Assembly: GCA_900539715.1 (NCBI GenBank)
Contig: UQDA01000001.1
Span: 137,558 to 201,557 of the forward strand
DNA from: an uncultured Lachnospiraceae bacterium
GTDB taxonomy: Bacteria; Bacillota; Clostridia; Lachnospirales; Lachnospiraceae
Length of the DNA stretch: 64,000 bases
Reading direction: 5' to 3'
Shown here piece by piece: positions 41,660 through 50,434 of this stretch; position 1 is the first letter of the stretch; each line of letters begins with the position of its first letter. The position numbers and the translations under genes were made by a program. The notes under the pieces were generated by a model that was not told where the DNA came from, did not search any database, and saw only the letters and a list, made by a program, of their open reading frames with translations.

Positions 41660-42358
41660 ATGGTAACCAAACAAAAAATCCTGATCGTGGATGACGATGC
41701 CAACATCGCCGAACTGATATCCTTATATCTTACAAAAGAATGCTTTGAAACGATGATAGTCGGCGACGGCGAATCCGCTCTCCGCGCGGTCGATACATTT
41801 GCTCCGAACCTCATCCTCCTTGACCTGATGCTGCCGGGCATCGACGGCTATCAGGTATGCCGGGAGGTACGAAGCCGCTCTGCCGTTCCTATCATCATGC
41901 TTTCGGCAAAGGGCGAAATCTTTGACAAAGTGCTCGGGCTCGAGCTTGGCGCCGACGATTATATGGAAAAACCCTTTGACGCCAAGGAACTCGTTGCACG
42001 GGTAAAGGCAGTCCTGCGCCGTTATAAGCCTGTCACGGCAGCTCCCGCAAAACCCGCTGTCGAATGTGTGGAATACGCGGATCTGACCGTCAACAAGACG
42101 AACTACTCCGTCGTTTATATGGGCAGGACCGTTGAGATGCCGCCGAAGGAGCTGGAACTTCTTTACTTCCTCGCTTCGTCCCCGAACCACGTTTTTTCCA
42201 GAGAACAGCTTCTGGACCAGATATGGGGCTACGAGTATATCGGCGATACCCGCACCGTAGACGTACATATCAAACGTCTGCGCGAAAAGATTAAAGACCA
42301 CGCCAACTGGAAGATAGCGACCATCTGGGGCATCGGTTATAAATTCGAGGTGCGGTAA
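41660..42358 (+). CDS. OmpR/PhoB-family response regulator
   Basis: A 232-residue regulator. The receiver has acidic DDD at 11-13, phospho-acceptor D55 in LLDLMLPG and the K of EKPF. A winged-helix DNA-binding domain follows (VEMPPKELELLYFLASSPNHVFSREQLLDQIWG, then TVDVHIKRLREKI). The ATG at 41660 is preferred, with GGAG six bases before it. The stop overlaps the kinase ATG (TAATG). It lies 18 bases after mutS2 and may be co-transcribed with it. The signal is unknown. Confidence 0.93.
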   Translation: MVTKQKILIVDDDANIAELISLYLTKECFETMIVGDGESALRAVDTFAPNLILLDLMLPGIDGYQVCREVRSRSAVPIIMLSAKGEIFDKVLGLELGADDYMEKPFDAKELVARVKAVLRRYKPVTAAPAKPAVECVEYADLTVNKTNYSVVYMGRTVEMPPKELELLYFLASSPNHVFSREQLLDQIWGYEYIGDTRTVDVHIKRLREKIKDHANWKIATIWGIGYKFEVR

Positions 42359-43773
42359 TGCGTAAGACCCTTTATCTGAAATTTGTGCTCGGCTATCTTA
42401 TCTTCGGTTTTTTCGGCTTTCTCGTCGTCGCTACCTTTGTCTCCAGCATGACTCTGGAGCATTTGAAGCGTGAAAGAGCGGATTCCCTCTATAAAGAAGC
42501 CACTCTTATCGCAGACACCTATGCCTCCGACCTTTACAACAGCAGCGTATCCCTTGAAACAGTCAAAGGACAGTTGGACGCTCTGAGCGCCTATCTTTCC
42601 TCGCAGATATGGATAATCAACCCGTCCGGGCGCATCATCATGACGACCGATGCGCCTTTGGATGTGGAGCATGAAACCGTTGTGGAAAACTTCGACCCTA
42701 CTGTCACAGCCGGATCCTTTTATACGGTCGGAGATTTTTTCGGCTGCTTTAACGAAGATATCCTCAGCGTTTTTTCGCCTATCACGTCAAACTTTACCGT
42801 GCGCGGCTATGTGGTCATACATACGCCCATGTCTGTAATACGGGCGTCCAGCGAAAGCCTGCTGAATATTTCCTATATCCTGCTCGTCATCTTTTTCCTG
42901 CTTTCCTTGATCATCCTCATCTTTTTTACGGAGATGGTCTATCTGCCGCTCCGTAAGATAACTGCGGCCACAGAACAATATGCCGCAGGAAATCTGCACT
43001 ATGAGTTTTCCGTGGACAGTGAAGATGAAATCGGTTATCTCGCAGCTTCCCTTTCTTATATGGCAAGCGAGATAGCGCGAAGTGAAGACAACCAGAAAAA
43101 ATTCATCGCCAACGTCTCCCACGACTTCCGCTCCCCGCTCACTTCCATCAAAGGCTATCTGGAAGCGATGCTGGACGGAACTATCCCGCCGGAACTGCAT
43201 GAAAAATATCTGCGTATCGTTTTAAATGAAACAGAACGCCTTACCAAGCTGACGAACAGCCTCCTGACGCTGAATAATCTCAACATGAAGGGTATGGTAC
43301 TGGAAAAAACCGCTTTTGATCTGAATAAAGTCATACGTTCCACTGCCGCATCCTTCGAAGGCACATGCCAGCAGAAGCATATCGGCATCGAGCTTGTCCT
43401 GACAGGCGAACAAATGCCTGTTTTTGCGGATAAAAGCAAGATTGAACAGGTGCTTTACAACCTGCTCGACAACGCCATCAAATTTTCCCACCCGGAATCC
43501 GCTATCAAGATTGAAACGACCGAAAAACACGGCAAAGTTTTTGTTTCTGTCAAAGACAGGGGAATCGGGATTCCAAAGGACAGCCTGCGCCTCATTTTTG
43601 ACCGCTTTTATAAAACCGACCTTTCCCGCGGAAAGGACAAAAAGGGCACAGGTCTGGGGCTTGCCATCACAAAGGAAATCATTCAGGCGCACAATGAAAA
43701 TATCAACGTCATCAGCACCGAGGGCGTCGGCACGGAATTTATCTTCTCACTTCCTGTAGCAGAAGAAGAATAG
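42358..43773 (+). CDS. Membrane sensor histidine kinase
   Basis: A 471-residue kinase. TM1 spans about residues 9-29, a 140-residue extracytoplasmic sensor follows, then TM2 (171-191) and a HAMP linker. HisKA carries phospho-acceptor H255 in NVSHDFRSPLTS. The HATPase_c domain has the N box YNLLDNAIKFS, and DRGIGIP and GTGLGLAI G boxes. It is coupled to the response regulator by a one-base overlap. No ligand can be inferred from the sensor domain. Confidence 0.94.
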   Translation: MRKTLYLKFVLGYLIFGFFGFLVVATFVSSMTLEHLKRERADSLYKEATLIADTYASDLYNSSVSLETVKGQLDALSAYLSSQIWIINPSGRIIMTTDAPLDVEHETVVENFDPTVTAGSFYTVGDFFGCFNEDILSVFSPITSNFTVRGYVVIHTPMSVIRASSESLLNISYILLVIFFLLSLIILIFFTEMVYLPLRKITAATEQYAAGNLHYEFSVDSEDEIGYLAASLSYMASEIARSEDNQKKFIANVSHDFRSPLTSIKGYLEAMLDGTIPPELHEKYLRIVLNETERLTKLTNSLLTLNNLNMKGMVLEKTAFDLNKVIRSTAASFEGTCQQKHIGIELVLTGEQMPVFADKSKIEQVLYNLLDNAIKFSHPESAIKIETTEKHGKVFVSVKDRGIGIPKDSLRLIFDRFYKTDLSRGKDKKGTGLGLAITKEIIQAHNENINVISTEGVGTEFIFSLPVAEEE

Positions 43774-43808
43774 CCGCTGTGGCTGAACTGATAAACTGAA
43801 ATTTGTGC

Positions 43809-43837
43809 TTGCATATTGAATACTTTTCAGCTAGAAT
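43809..43837 (+). promoter_or_regulatory. Promoter of tRNA-Ser
   Basis: TTGCAT (43809-43814), 17-base spacer, TAGAAT (43832-43837), about 34 bases before the tRNA. Confidence 0.7.
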
Positions 43838-43870
43838 AGAGATGTTGCAGAAATCATTCTGCTGCATGCT

Positions 43871-43956
43871 GGAGAAGTACCCAAGTGGCTGAAGGGTCCG
43901 GCTTCGAACACCGGTAGGCTGTAACAGGCGCGAGGGTTCAAATCCCTCCTTCTCCG
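43871..43956 (+). tRNA. tRNA-Ser (CGA anticodon)
   Basis: An 86-base class II tRNA. Acceptor GGAGAAG pairs with CTTCTCC, discriminator G, and the T arm is GAGGGTTCAAATCCCTC. The anticodon loop TTCGAAC reads CGA, and there is a long variable arm. The last anticodon-stem pair is C-A, slightly unusual. CCA is not encoded. Confidence 0.9.
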
Positions 43957-43961
43957 CTTTT

Positions 43962-44003
43962 AAAAAGGCTGTGAAAATGATGAACCATTTTCACAGCCTT
44001 TTT
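43962..44003 (+). terminator. Terminator after tRNA-Ser
   Basis: An 18-bp near-perfect stem, AAAAAGGCTGTGAAAATG (43962-43979) with CATTTTCACAGCCTTTTT (43986-44003), ends in a T run. It starts five bases after the tRNA and works in both directions. Confidence 0.9.
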
Positions 44004-44046
44004 CATATCTTCATATAATAAACCAAAAAGCAAAGCCAAGACTCCT

Positions 44047-44691
44047 ATGAATACAATACTCTCGCTCCTTTGTGCCGCAATGTTCGCGCTTTCTCTTTCT
44101 CTCGATACCTTTGCGGCATGCTTCGCCTACGGCAGCGGAAAATACCGCCTGCCCTTTTTTTCCGGACTCATCATCGACCTCGTCACCAGCGCCGTTTTAG
44201 GACTTTCCATGTTCTTTGGCTCGCTTCTCCAGCCATGGATTCCGCCGTCCTTTAGCCGGGCAATCTGCTTTCTCCTGCTCTTTTCCATGGGGAGTATTCA
44301 TCTGCTGGACGAAGCTGCAAAAGCGTTTCTTCGCAGACACGACAGCTTTTTTAGAAATATTTCTTTCAGCGCCTTGAATTTCCGCTTTGTCCTCTCTGTC
44401 TATGCCGACCCGGAAAATGCGGATACCGATGATTCCAGAAGTATTTCTCCGAAAGAAGCGCTTTCGCTCGCCACAGCCCTGTCGCTTGACGGCGCTGCTG
44501 CCGGATTCGGAGCAGCGCTTGGCAGCGCCAAACCTGCCGCAGTCTTTTTCGCTTCCCTTATCATTGGTGCAGGCGCAGTCTTTGGAGGCTTTTTCCTCGG
44601 CAACCTGACCGCAGCGCGGCTGCGTTTCCCGGTATCATGGCTGTCCGGAGCTATCCTTATCGCGCTGGCATTCGGGCAGATTTTGCAATAG
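44047..44691 (+). CDS. ytaF: YtaF-type sporulation membrane protein (MntP-like fold)
   Basis: A 214-residue polytopic protein of about six helices. ALSLSLDTFAACFAYG at the start and the later LATALSLDGAAAGFGAAL repeat are the two MntP/YtaF half-motifs. The acidic loop DPENADTDDSRSISPKEAL is the YtaF-specific insert. YtaF is produced in sporulation in Bacillus and its role is unclear; a metal-transport role is possible by homology with MntP. Confidence 0.82.
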   Translation: MNTILSLLCAAMFALSLSLDTFAACFAYGSGKYRLPFFSGLIIDLVTSAVLGLSMFFGSLLQPWIPPSFSRAICFLLLFSMGSIHLLDEAAKAFLRRHDSFFRNISFSALNFRFVLSVYADPENADTDDSRSISPKEALSLATALSLDGAAAGFGAALGSAKPAAVFFASLIIGAGAVFGGFFLGNLTAARLRFPVSWLSGAILIALAFGQILQ

Positions 44692-44697
44692 GAATAT

Positions 44698-45303
44698 TTA
44701 TCTGAGCTTCTCTGCGACAGCGTTCCAGTTTACCACATGAAACCACTGGTCGATATAGTCCGCACGCAGATTTTTGTATTTCAAATAGTAGGCGTGCTCC
44801 CATACGTCCAAAAGCATGACCGGAGTAAGCCCCTGCGACAGCGGATTATCCTGGTTCGCCAGCGCGATGATCTGCAGACAGCCGTCCGCGTCCTTTGCCA
44901 GCCACGCAAACCCCGACCCAAACCGGCTCAGCGCCGCTTCCTTCATTGTTTTTTTGAAATTTTCCACGCCGCCAAAGGCCTCTGCAACCGCGGTGGAAAC
45001 GCTCTGACCTGCAGGTGCCATGATATCAAAATACATGTCGTGGTTATAAACGCCGCCCCCGTTGTCGCGGACAGCATCCTTTAACTCTTTCGGCAGCTCC
45101 GCCAGACGCAAAAGAAGCTCTTCCAGCGTCCAGGAGTGATATTCCGGATAAGGCTCCAGCGCCTTGTTTAGATTATCCACATAGGTCTTAAAATGCTTAT
45201 CATGATGATAGTGCATCGTCTCTTCATCAATGTAAGGCTCCAGCGCATCATACGCGTAGGGCAGTTCGGGAAGCGTAAACGGGTAGGTGTTATTGATGAT
45301 CAT
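44698..45303 (-). CDS. sodA: Iron/manganese superoxide dismutase
   Basis: A 201-residue Fe/Mn SOD. Metal ligands are in MHYHHDKHFKTYVDNLN (first His), VYNHDMYFDIM (second His), and DVWEHAYYLKY (Asp and His). The N-terminal LPELPYAYDALEPYIDEETM is diagnostic. The usual WNH in the second motif is YNH here. It detoxifies superoxide in the cytoplasm. The ATG at 45303 is chosen because GGAGG lies seven bases upstream. It ends seven bases from the convergent ytaF gene. Confidence 0.93.
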   Translation of the reverse strand: MIINNTYPFTLPELPYAYDALEPYIDEETMHYHHDKHFKTYVDNLNKALEPYPEYHSWTLEELLLRLAELPKELKDAVRDNGGGVYNHDMYFDIMAPAGQSVSTAVAEAFGGVENFKKTMKEAALSRFGSGFAWLAKDADGCLQIIALANQDNPLSQGLTPVMLLDVWEHAYYLKYKNLRADYIDQWFHVVNWNAVAEKLR

Positions 45304-45429
45304 TGTGATTCCTCCATTTCTTCTGACCGCTTTAGAAAGCGATGTTTCCATACTGCATATCAGTTTATGCTCTACTGTAGGAATCTATACAACATATGTC
45401 TGTTTTTCCCCGCAGTTTTATATACTGCT

Positions 45430-46098
45430 TTAAATTCCTTCGGTCTCCCAGAAATCCTTCAGTTCTTCCAGCGATTCAAAACAACAGTCATATACTTTTT
45501 TAATCTCCTCGTCAGGCTGTACCATATCCGGTATCATGACAGCCAGCATCCCCGCAGCGGCTACCGAGCGTATCCCGTTAAACGAATCCTCGATGCCCGC
45601 AGCATTTTCGGGTTTTACGGAAAGCCTCCGGCACGCTTCCAGATAAATATCCGGTGCGGGCTTGCTTGCCTTGACCATATCGCCGCCTATTACCACATCA
45701 AAGTATCCGTCCAGCCCGTTCCTGCCCAGGTTTTTCTTCACCTGCTCCAGCCGGGTGGACGACGCTACCGCCAGCTTTTTGCCGGATGCCTTCAAAAAAT
45801 CAAGAAGCTCTGTCACACCCTTCATCAGCGGAAGCTCCTCATCCAGCCTTGCAAAAAAGCGTTTATTTACCTCTCCCCAATACTCATCATATGGAAAACT
45901 GCCGTTTGGATACCACGGCTCCATGGACGCTATCACATGCGCCCGGACCGCCTCCTGATTGCGGCCGCAGCTTCCATATACCGCTTCCTCCGTCATTTTC
46001 AGCCCCATCTCCTCTGCTGTCTGAAAACAACATTCGCAGCTGATACGCTCTGTATCAAACAGCACTCCGTCCATATCAAAAACAACCGCTTCTATCAT
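45430..46098 (-). CDS. HAD-superfamily sugar phosphatase/beta-phosphoglucomutase-like
   Basis: A 222-residue HAD subfamily IA enzyme. Motif I VVFDMDGVLFDTE gives the nucleophile Asp and acid/base Asp. Motif II is LAVASSTR, motif III K in VKASKPAPDIYL, motif IV GIEDSFNGIRSV. The helical cap includes CFQTAEEMGLKM. It is likely a sugar-phosphate phosphatase or mutase; substrate not determinable. ATG at 46098 preferred; an in-frame ATG at 46122 is possible. Confidence 0.88.
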   Translation of the reverse strand: MIEAVVFDMDGVLFDTERISCECCFQTAEEMGLKMTEEAVYGSCGRNQEAVRAHVIASMEPWYPNGSFPYDEYWGEVNKRFFARLDEELPLMKGVTELLDFLKASGKKLAVASSTRLEQVKKNLGRNGLDGYFDVVIGGDMVKASKPAPDIYLEACRRLSVKPENAAGIEDSFNGIRSVAAAGMLAVMIPDMVQPDEEIKKVYDCCFESLEELKDFWETEGI

Positions 46099-46284
46099 CC
46101 TTCTTTTCCTTTCTTCATCCATTCCGCCGGCAGCCGCTTTGGAAATTTTCGCTCTTTTTTCAATTATCTTTCTTTTTTATAATTTATTGTGTCTTTATCT
46201 TATTGCATCGGGCAGGCAAAGTCAAATTTATCCCTGCATCCTAAAACCCATTTTTATTATTTTTCATTTTTTTCAAAAAAACAC

Positions 46285-46313
46285 TTGCAATTCTTTTTAT
46301 CCTATGCTATTAT
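46285..46313 (+). promoter_or_regulatory. Promoter of tRNA-Gly
   Basis: TTGCAA (46285-46290), 17-base spacer, TATTAT (46308-46313), about 36 bases before the tRNA. Confidence 0.7.
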
Positions 46314-46349
46314 AATATTCGTCGCTGAGACATACAGCAACAAACAAAT

Positions 46350-46422
46350 GCGACAGTAGTACAGTTGGTAGTACGCCACCTTGCCAAGGTGGAGGTCGCG
46401 GGTTCGAGCCCCGTCTGTCGCT
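46350..46422 (+). tRNA. tRNA-Gly (GCC anticodon)
   Basis: A 73-base tRNA. Acceptor GCGACAG pairs with CTGTCGC, discriminator T, and the anticodon stem-loop CCACC-TTGCCAA-GGTGG reads GCC. The T arm is CGGGTTCGAGCCCCG. CCA is not encoded. Confidence 0.93.
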
Positions 46423-46435
46423 CTTCTTGATTGCA

Positions 46436-46465
46436 AAAGAACCTTGAAAATTCAAGGTTCTTTTT
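46436..46465 (+). terminator. Terminator after tRNA-Gly
   Basis: AAAGAACCTTGAA pairs with TTCAAGGTTCTTT around a two-base gap, followed by a T run, 13 bases after the tRNA. Confidence 0.85.
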
Positions 46466-46481
46466 ATTTTTCATACTCTCC

Positions 46482-46526
46482 AAAGAGCCGGAAGATATGC
46501 CGCATGCGGTCATCCTCCGGCTCTTT
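46482..46526. terminator. Hairpin between tRNA-Gly and the glucosidase gene
   Basis: AAAGAGCCGGA (46482-46492) pairs with TCCGGCTCTTT (46516-46526), with an inner GCATGC palindrome. T runs flank both sides, stronger on the plus strand. It may end the minus-strand maltodextrin cluster, whose last gene stops at 46533. Confidence 0.65.
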
Positions 46527-46532
46527 TTCAGA

Positions 46533-48845
46533 TTATATCCTTACTTCACATTTTCCAGCTTCGTCAAATACCCCTTCCACGCTCTGTCCCATGCATGTTA
46601 CGAGTACCTTCTCATATTTCTTTTCATACCCATCATGCACACGTGTCACGGTCAGCGTCCTGTCCTTTAACTCACAATGATACTGGTTATACACCCCGTC
46701 CCTGTAGTCAAAGCTTTCCCCGTCATCCTGAAAATGCTCCCAGCTTCCTTCTCCGGGATAAATTCCCAGCATCAGCACGCTGTCGGTGTCCTTCTCTCCC
46801 ACAAAGTTCTGCTTTGGCCATACGGGAAGGACAGTTCCCGCCTTCACATACAGGGGGCAGGTATCCAGCGGCGCATCCCGCACGATCCACTTTCCGTCCG
46901 CGCTTTCCAGACGCTCGCCCGTCCAGTAATCGTACCACTCGCCCACAGGCAGATAGACAAGCTTTTTACGGTCGCCCTGAACCACAACCGGAGCTGCGAG
47001 CAGATTTTCGCCGACCAGAAATTCCGTATTGCATTCCCGCGCAGTCTCATCCTTTTCATAATGAAGCACAAGCGGACGCATAACAGGCAGCCCGGTCTTT
47101 TCCTCTTTCCAGAAAAGATCATAATAATACGGTATCAGGTGATAGCGCAGCTCGACCGCTTTCCGATAGATACGCACCGTCTCCTCATCAAACTGCCATG
47201 GCTCCTGATAGCGCGTCCCCATCGCGGAATGATTCCGAAACAGCGGCGAAAAGCATCCTGCCTCCACCCAGCGGCATAAAAGCTCCTTCGTACAGTCTGA
47301 CCCGAAGCCGCCCACATCTGTCCCGACAAATGGCATTCCGCTCAGTCCCATGTTGCACAGCTGCGGTATCACCATCTGCAGATGCGCCCAGATACTGTGA
47401 TTATCTCCTGTCCATGCAGTGCTGTATTTCTGCGTGCCCGCATAGCATGCCCTCGTTATCACAAAAGGTCTGCGCCCGTCGCGCTCTTTTAACCCCTCAT
47501 AGGTTGCCTTCGCCATATTGTGACCGTACAGGTTGTGCATCCGCGCATGGTCGCTCACCTCATCCTCATCGGTAAATACCACGTCCGACGGAAGCTGTCC
47601 ACGAAAACTTGCCGGCTCGTTCATATCGTTCCATACTCCACGCACGCCCTTATCTATCAGAAACTGCTGGTTTCTTCCCCACCAGCCGCGCACCTCTTCT
47701 TTGCCGAAATCCGGGTAAACGGCATCTCCGGGCCATACCTCATTGACGTAGATATCTCCCTCCGGCGTTTTGGCAAAATAATCGTTCTCCACGCCCTCAT
47801 CGTAAACGGAATAACCCTCCTCGACCTTTACGCCCGGGTCAATGATAGTCACTATCTTGATTCCATCCTCCGACAGGTCTGAAATCAGTTTTTCCGGATT
47901 GGGATAACGCTCCTTATCCGGCGTCCATGTAAACACCTTATACCGGTCCATATAGTCGATGTCCAGATGTATCACATCGCACGGGATACCGCATCTGCGC
48001 ATATTTCCCGCCACGTCGCGTACCTCTGCTTCCGACATATAGCTCCAGCGGCACTGCTGATACCCCAGCGTCCACTTCTGCGGCAGCGGAGCCGTTCCGG
48101 TCAGGTAAGTGTATCCGCTGACCACCTCCGCCATGCTGTCGCCCGCTATCAGATAGTAGTCCAGATTGCCGTCCGCCGCGCCATACCAGTAATAATCATC
48201 CGATTCCTTTCCCATATCGAAACAGGAACGGTAGGAGTTATCATAAAAAAGCCCGAATACTGCATCATCTCTCAGCGTAATGAAAAACGGGATAGACTTA
48301 TACAGCGATTTAAAATTATCCATCTGCGGAGACGGATCGTCCGTATTCCACATCACATATTCATAGCCGCGCTTATTCATAAATCCGGTCTTGTCGCCCA
48401 GCCCGTAGAAAGCCTCGCCGCCCTCCATGCATTTAACGACCTCGACCGCTCCTGCGCCCTCTTCTTCGACGCTGTGCCCTTCCGCTTCCTTTAACGCTTT
48501 CAGCTCATCACTCAGGCCAGCCCGTACCTTCCGCGCTTCCCGCCGGTCGCGGCACAGCACAGTGCCGTCCGCCTTATAAAAATCCACGAAAAATCCATCG
48601 CAGACCTTCGCCGTCACACAGTCGGTGGAAACCGTCACAACACCGTTTTCCTCTGAAGCCGAAAAACGTGTCTCCACCGCCTTTTCGCCTTCTATCGCTT
48701 TGGAACGATGCTCATTGCTCACTCTCCCGGAAAATATGTTCAGAATACGGTCGGTAACTACCTCCAGCCGCCCACTCCCATTTTCAAATGTAAACTCGAT
48801 ACGGTTGCCCTGCTGTTCCCAGGAACACAGTCTCCCAAATTCCAT
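46533..48845 (-). CDS. GH31 alpha-glucosidase
   Basis: A 770-residue family 31 glycosidase. An N-terminal beta-sandwich is followed by the (beta/alpha)8 barrel with the nucleophile Asp in GVWNDMNEPASF (about 410), HNLYGHNMAKATYEGL and GVDVGGF-like GTDVGGFGSD. The C-terminal beta domains include EWYDYWTGER and VLMLGIYPGE. There is no signal peptide, so it acts in the cytoplasm on maltodextrins. It heads a group with MalQ and pullulanase, all transcribed leftward. Confidence 0.93.
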   Translation of the reverse strand: MEFGRLCSWEQQGNRIEFTFENGSGRLEVVTDRILNIFSGRVSNEHRSKAIEGEKAVETRFSASEENGVVTVSTDCVTAKVCDGFFVDFYKADGTVLCRDRREARKVRAGLSDELKALKEAEGHSVEEEGAGAVEVVKCMEGGEAFYGLGDKTGFMNKRGYEYVMWNTDDPSPQMDNFKSLYKSIPFFITLRDDAVFGLFYDNSYRSCFDMGKESDDYYWYGAADGNLDYYLIAGDSMAEVVSGYTYLTGTAPLPQKWTLGYQQCRWSYMSEAEVRDVAGNMRRCGIPCDVIHLDIDYMDRYKVFTWTPDKERYPNPEKLISDLSEDGIKIVTIIDPGVKVEEGYSVYDEGVENDYFAKTPEGDIYVNEVWPGDAVYPDFGKEEVRGWWGRNQQFLIDKGVRGVWNDMNEPASFRGQLPSDVVFTDEDEVSDHARMHNLYGHNMAKATYEGLKERDGRRPFVITRACYAGTQKYSTAWTGDNHSIWAHLQMVIPQLCNMGLSGMPFVGTDVGGFGSDCTKELLCRWVEAGCFSPLFRNHSAMGTRYQEPWQFDEETVRIYRKAVELRYHLIPYYYDLFWKEEKTGLPVMRPLVLHYEKDETARECNTEFLVGENLLAAPVVVQGDRKKLVYLPVGEWYDYWTGERLESADGKWIVRDAPLDTCPLYVKAGTVLPVWPKQNFVGEKDTDSVLMLGIYPGEGSWEHFQDDGESFDYRDGVYNQYHCELKDRTLTVTRVHDGYEKKYEKVLVTCMGQSVEGVFDEAGKCEVRI

Positions 48846-48931
48846 CCCTGCATCCTCCTAAAACTGCTTTTTCACCACAGCTTTGATTCCGCACTGCAGC
48901 TTCTCCTGCAGCGCGCTCTATTTCCTGCGCC

Positions 48932-50422
48932 TCACACTCTGCCATACATCTGGCACAGCTTTTTGACCGATGCCGCCAGCTCCTTTGTCAGCTCCTCACC
49001 CGTCATCCTCCAGCGCCAGTTTGTGCCGAGGGTAGACGGGAAATTTATCCTCGCGCGATTATCCAAAAGCAGATAATCCTGAAGCGGAATGATACATGTC
49101 TGTGCCACAGAAGAGACCGCTGCGCGCACCAGCTCGGATGCCAGCCCCTCATCGCTCTCCTCAGGCCGGTTCAGGTAAGCACGTATCATATTTTTTTCCG
49201 ATTTTTTGATGCTGGAAAGCCATCCCAGTATCGTCTCATTATCATGTGTTCCCGTATAGGCGACGCAGTTCGGCTCATAATTATGCGGGAGATAATCTCC
49301 CTTGCCGCTGGAATCCCGTGAATCAAAAGCAAATTCCAGCACCTTCATATTCGGATAGCCGCTGTCCTTGACAAGCTTACGCACACTATCGGTCATGTAG
49401 CCCAAATCCTCCGCTATGATGTTGCGCTCACCCAGACGTTCTTTTATCACATTGAACAGCTCAATTCCGGGCCCTTTCTCCCAATGTCCGTTTACCGCGG
49501 TCTTATCGCCCGCCGGGATAGAATAATATTCGTCAAAGCCCCTGAAATGGTCGATACGCACTACGTCATAAAGCGTAAAGCATCTCTCTATCCGCTTTAC
49601 CCACCAGTCGTATCCGGTATTTCTGTGATATTCCCATTTATACAGCGGATTGCCCCAAAGCTGTCCGTCTGCCGAAAATCCGTCCGGCGGGCATCCTGCG
49701 ACCGCCGCGGGCTTCCTCTCCTCATCCAGCTGGAACAGCTCCGGATGCGCCCAGACATCCGCGCTGTCATACGCCACATAGATAGGAATATCGCCGATTA
49801 TCTCCACGCCTTTTTCATTTGCATATGACTTTAATGCCTTCCATTCCCGGAAAAATAAATACTGCAGCCATGCGTAAAACCCTATCTCCTCTGCATAGTT
49901 CTCCCGGTAATAATACATCGCGTTGTCCCAGCGGCAGCGTATATCCTCCGCCCACTCATCCCAGCTTGCTCCTCCAAAAATATCCTTTACCGCCATAAAC
50001 AGGCTGTAATCTTCCAGCCACCAGCCGTTCTCCTGCCGAAAGGCAATAAAATCCGCATCCTCCGTTTTCAAACTCCTGCGATATGCTTTTTTCAGCAAAG
50101 GCATTCTGTTTTCATACTGCTTTCCGTAATCGATATCCTGCGGGTCGTCCCCCAGATCGCATGCATTGACTTCCTTACGCGTCAAAAGCTTCTGTTTTAC
50201 CAGCATTTCCAAATCGATAAAATACGGATTTCCCGCATATGTCGAAAAAGATTGGTACGGCGAATCCCCGTAACTCGTCGGTCCCAACGGCAATATCTGC
50301 CAGTATCTCTGTCCCGCTTTCTTCAAAAAATCAACCCACTGATACGCTTCCTTTGAAAAACAGCCGATTCCGTGCTTTGACGGCAGGCTGAACACCGGAA
50401 GTAAAATACCGCTTGCTCTCAT
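48932..50422 (-). CDS. malQ: 4-alpha-glucanotransferase (amylomaltase, GH77)
   Basis: A 496-residue GH77 enzyme, normal length. GILLPVFSLPSKHGIGCF and YWQILPLGPTSYGDSPYQSFS near the start, VRIDHFRGFDEYYSIPAG with the catalytic Asp, RNIIAEDLGYMT with the acid Glu, and YTGTHDNETILGW with the third Asp are all present. It disproportionates maltodextrins, feeding glucose units to glycolysis. Start ATG at 50422 has AAAGGGAG upstream; 12 bases separate it from the pullulanase gene. Confidence 0.95.
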   Translation of the reverse strand: MRASGILLPVFSLPSKHGIGCFSKEAYQWVDFLKKAGQRYWQILPLGPTSYGDSPYQSFSTYAGNPYFIDLEMLVKQKLLTRKEVNACDLGDDPQDIDYGKQYENRMPLLKKAYRRSLKTEDADFIAFRQENGWWLEDYSLFMAVKDIFGGASWDEWAEDIRCRWDNAMYYYRENYAEEIGFYAWLQYLFFREWKALKSYANEKGVEIIGDIPIYVAYDSADVWAHPELFQLDEERKPAAVAGCPPDGFSADGQLWGNPLYKWEYHRNTGYDWWVKRIERCFTLYDVVRIDHFRGFDEYYSIPAGDKTAVNGHWEKGPGIELFNVIKERLGERNIIAEDLGYMTDSVRKLVKDSGYPNMKVLEFAFDSRDSSGKGDYLPHNYEPNCVAYTGTHDNETILGWLSSIKKSEKNMIRAYLNRPEESDEGLASELVRAAVSSVAQTCIIPLQDYLLLDNRARINFPSTLGTNWRWRMTGEELTKELAASVKKLCQMYGRV

Positions 50423-50434
50423 AATGCTCTCCCT

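Noticed and set aside
45193..46182. Long 329-codon plus-strand frame across the SOD/HAD region
   Set aside because: Antisense to two well-supported genes and to their promoter; no motif or ribosome site.
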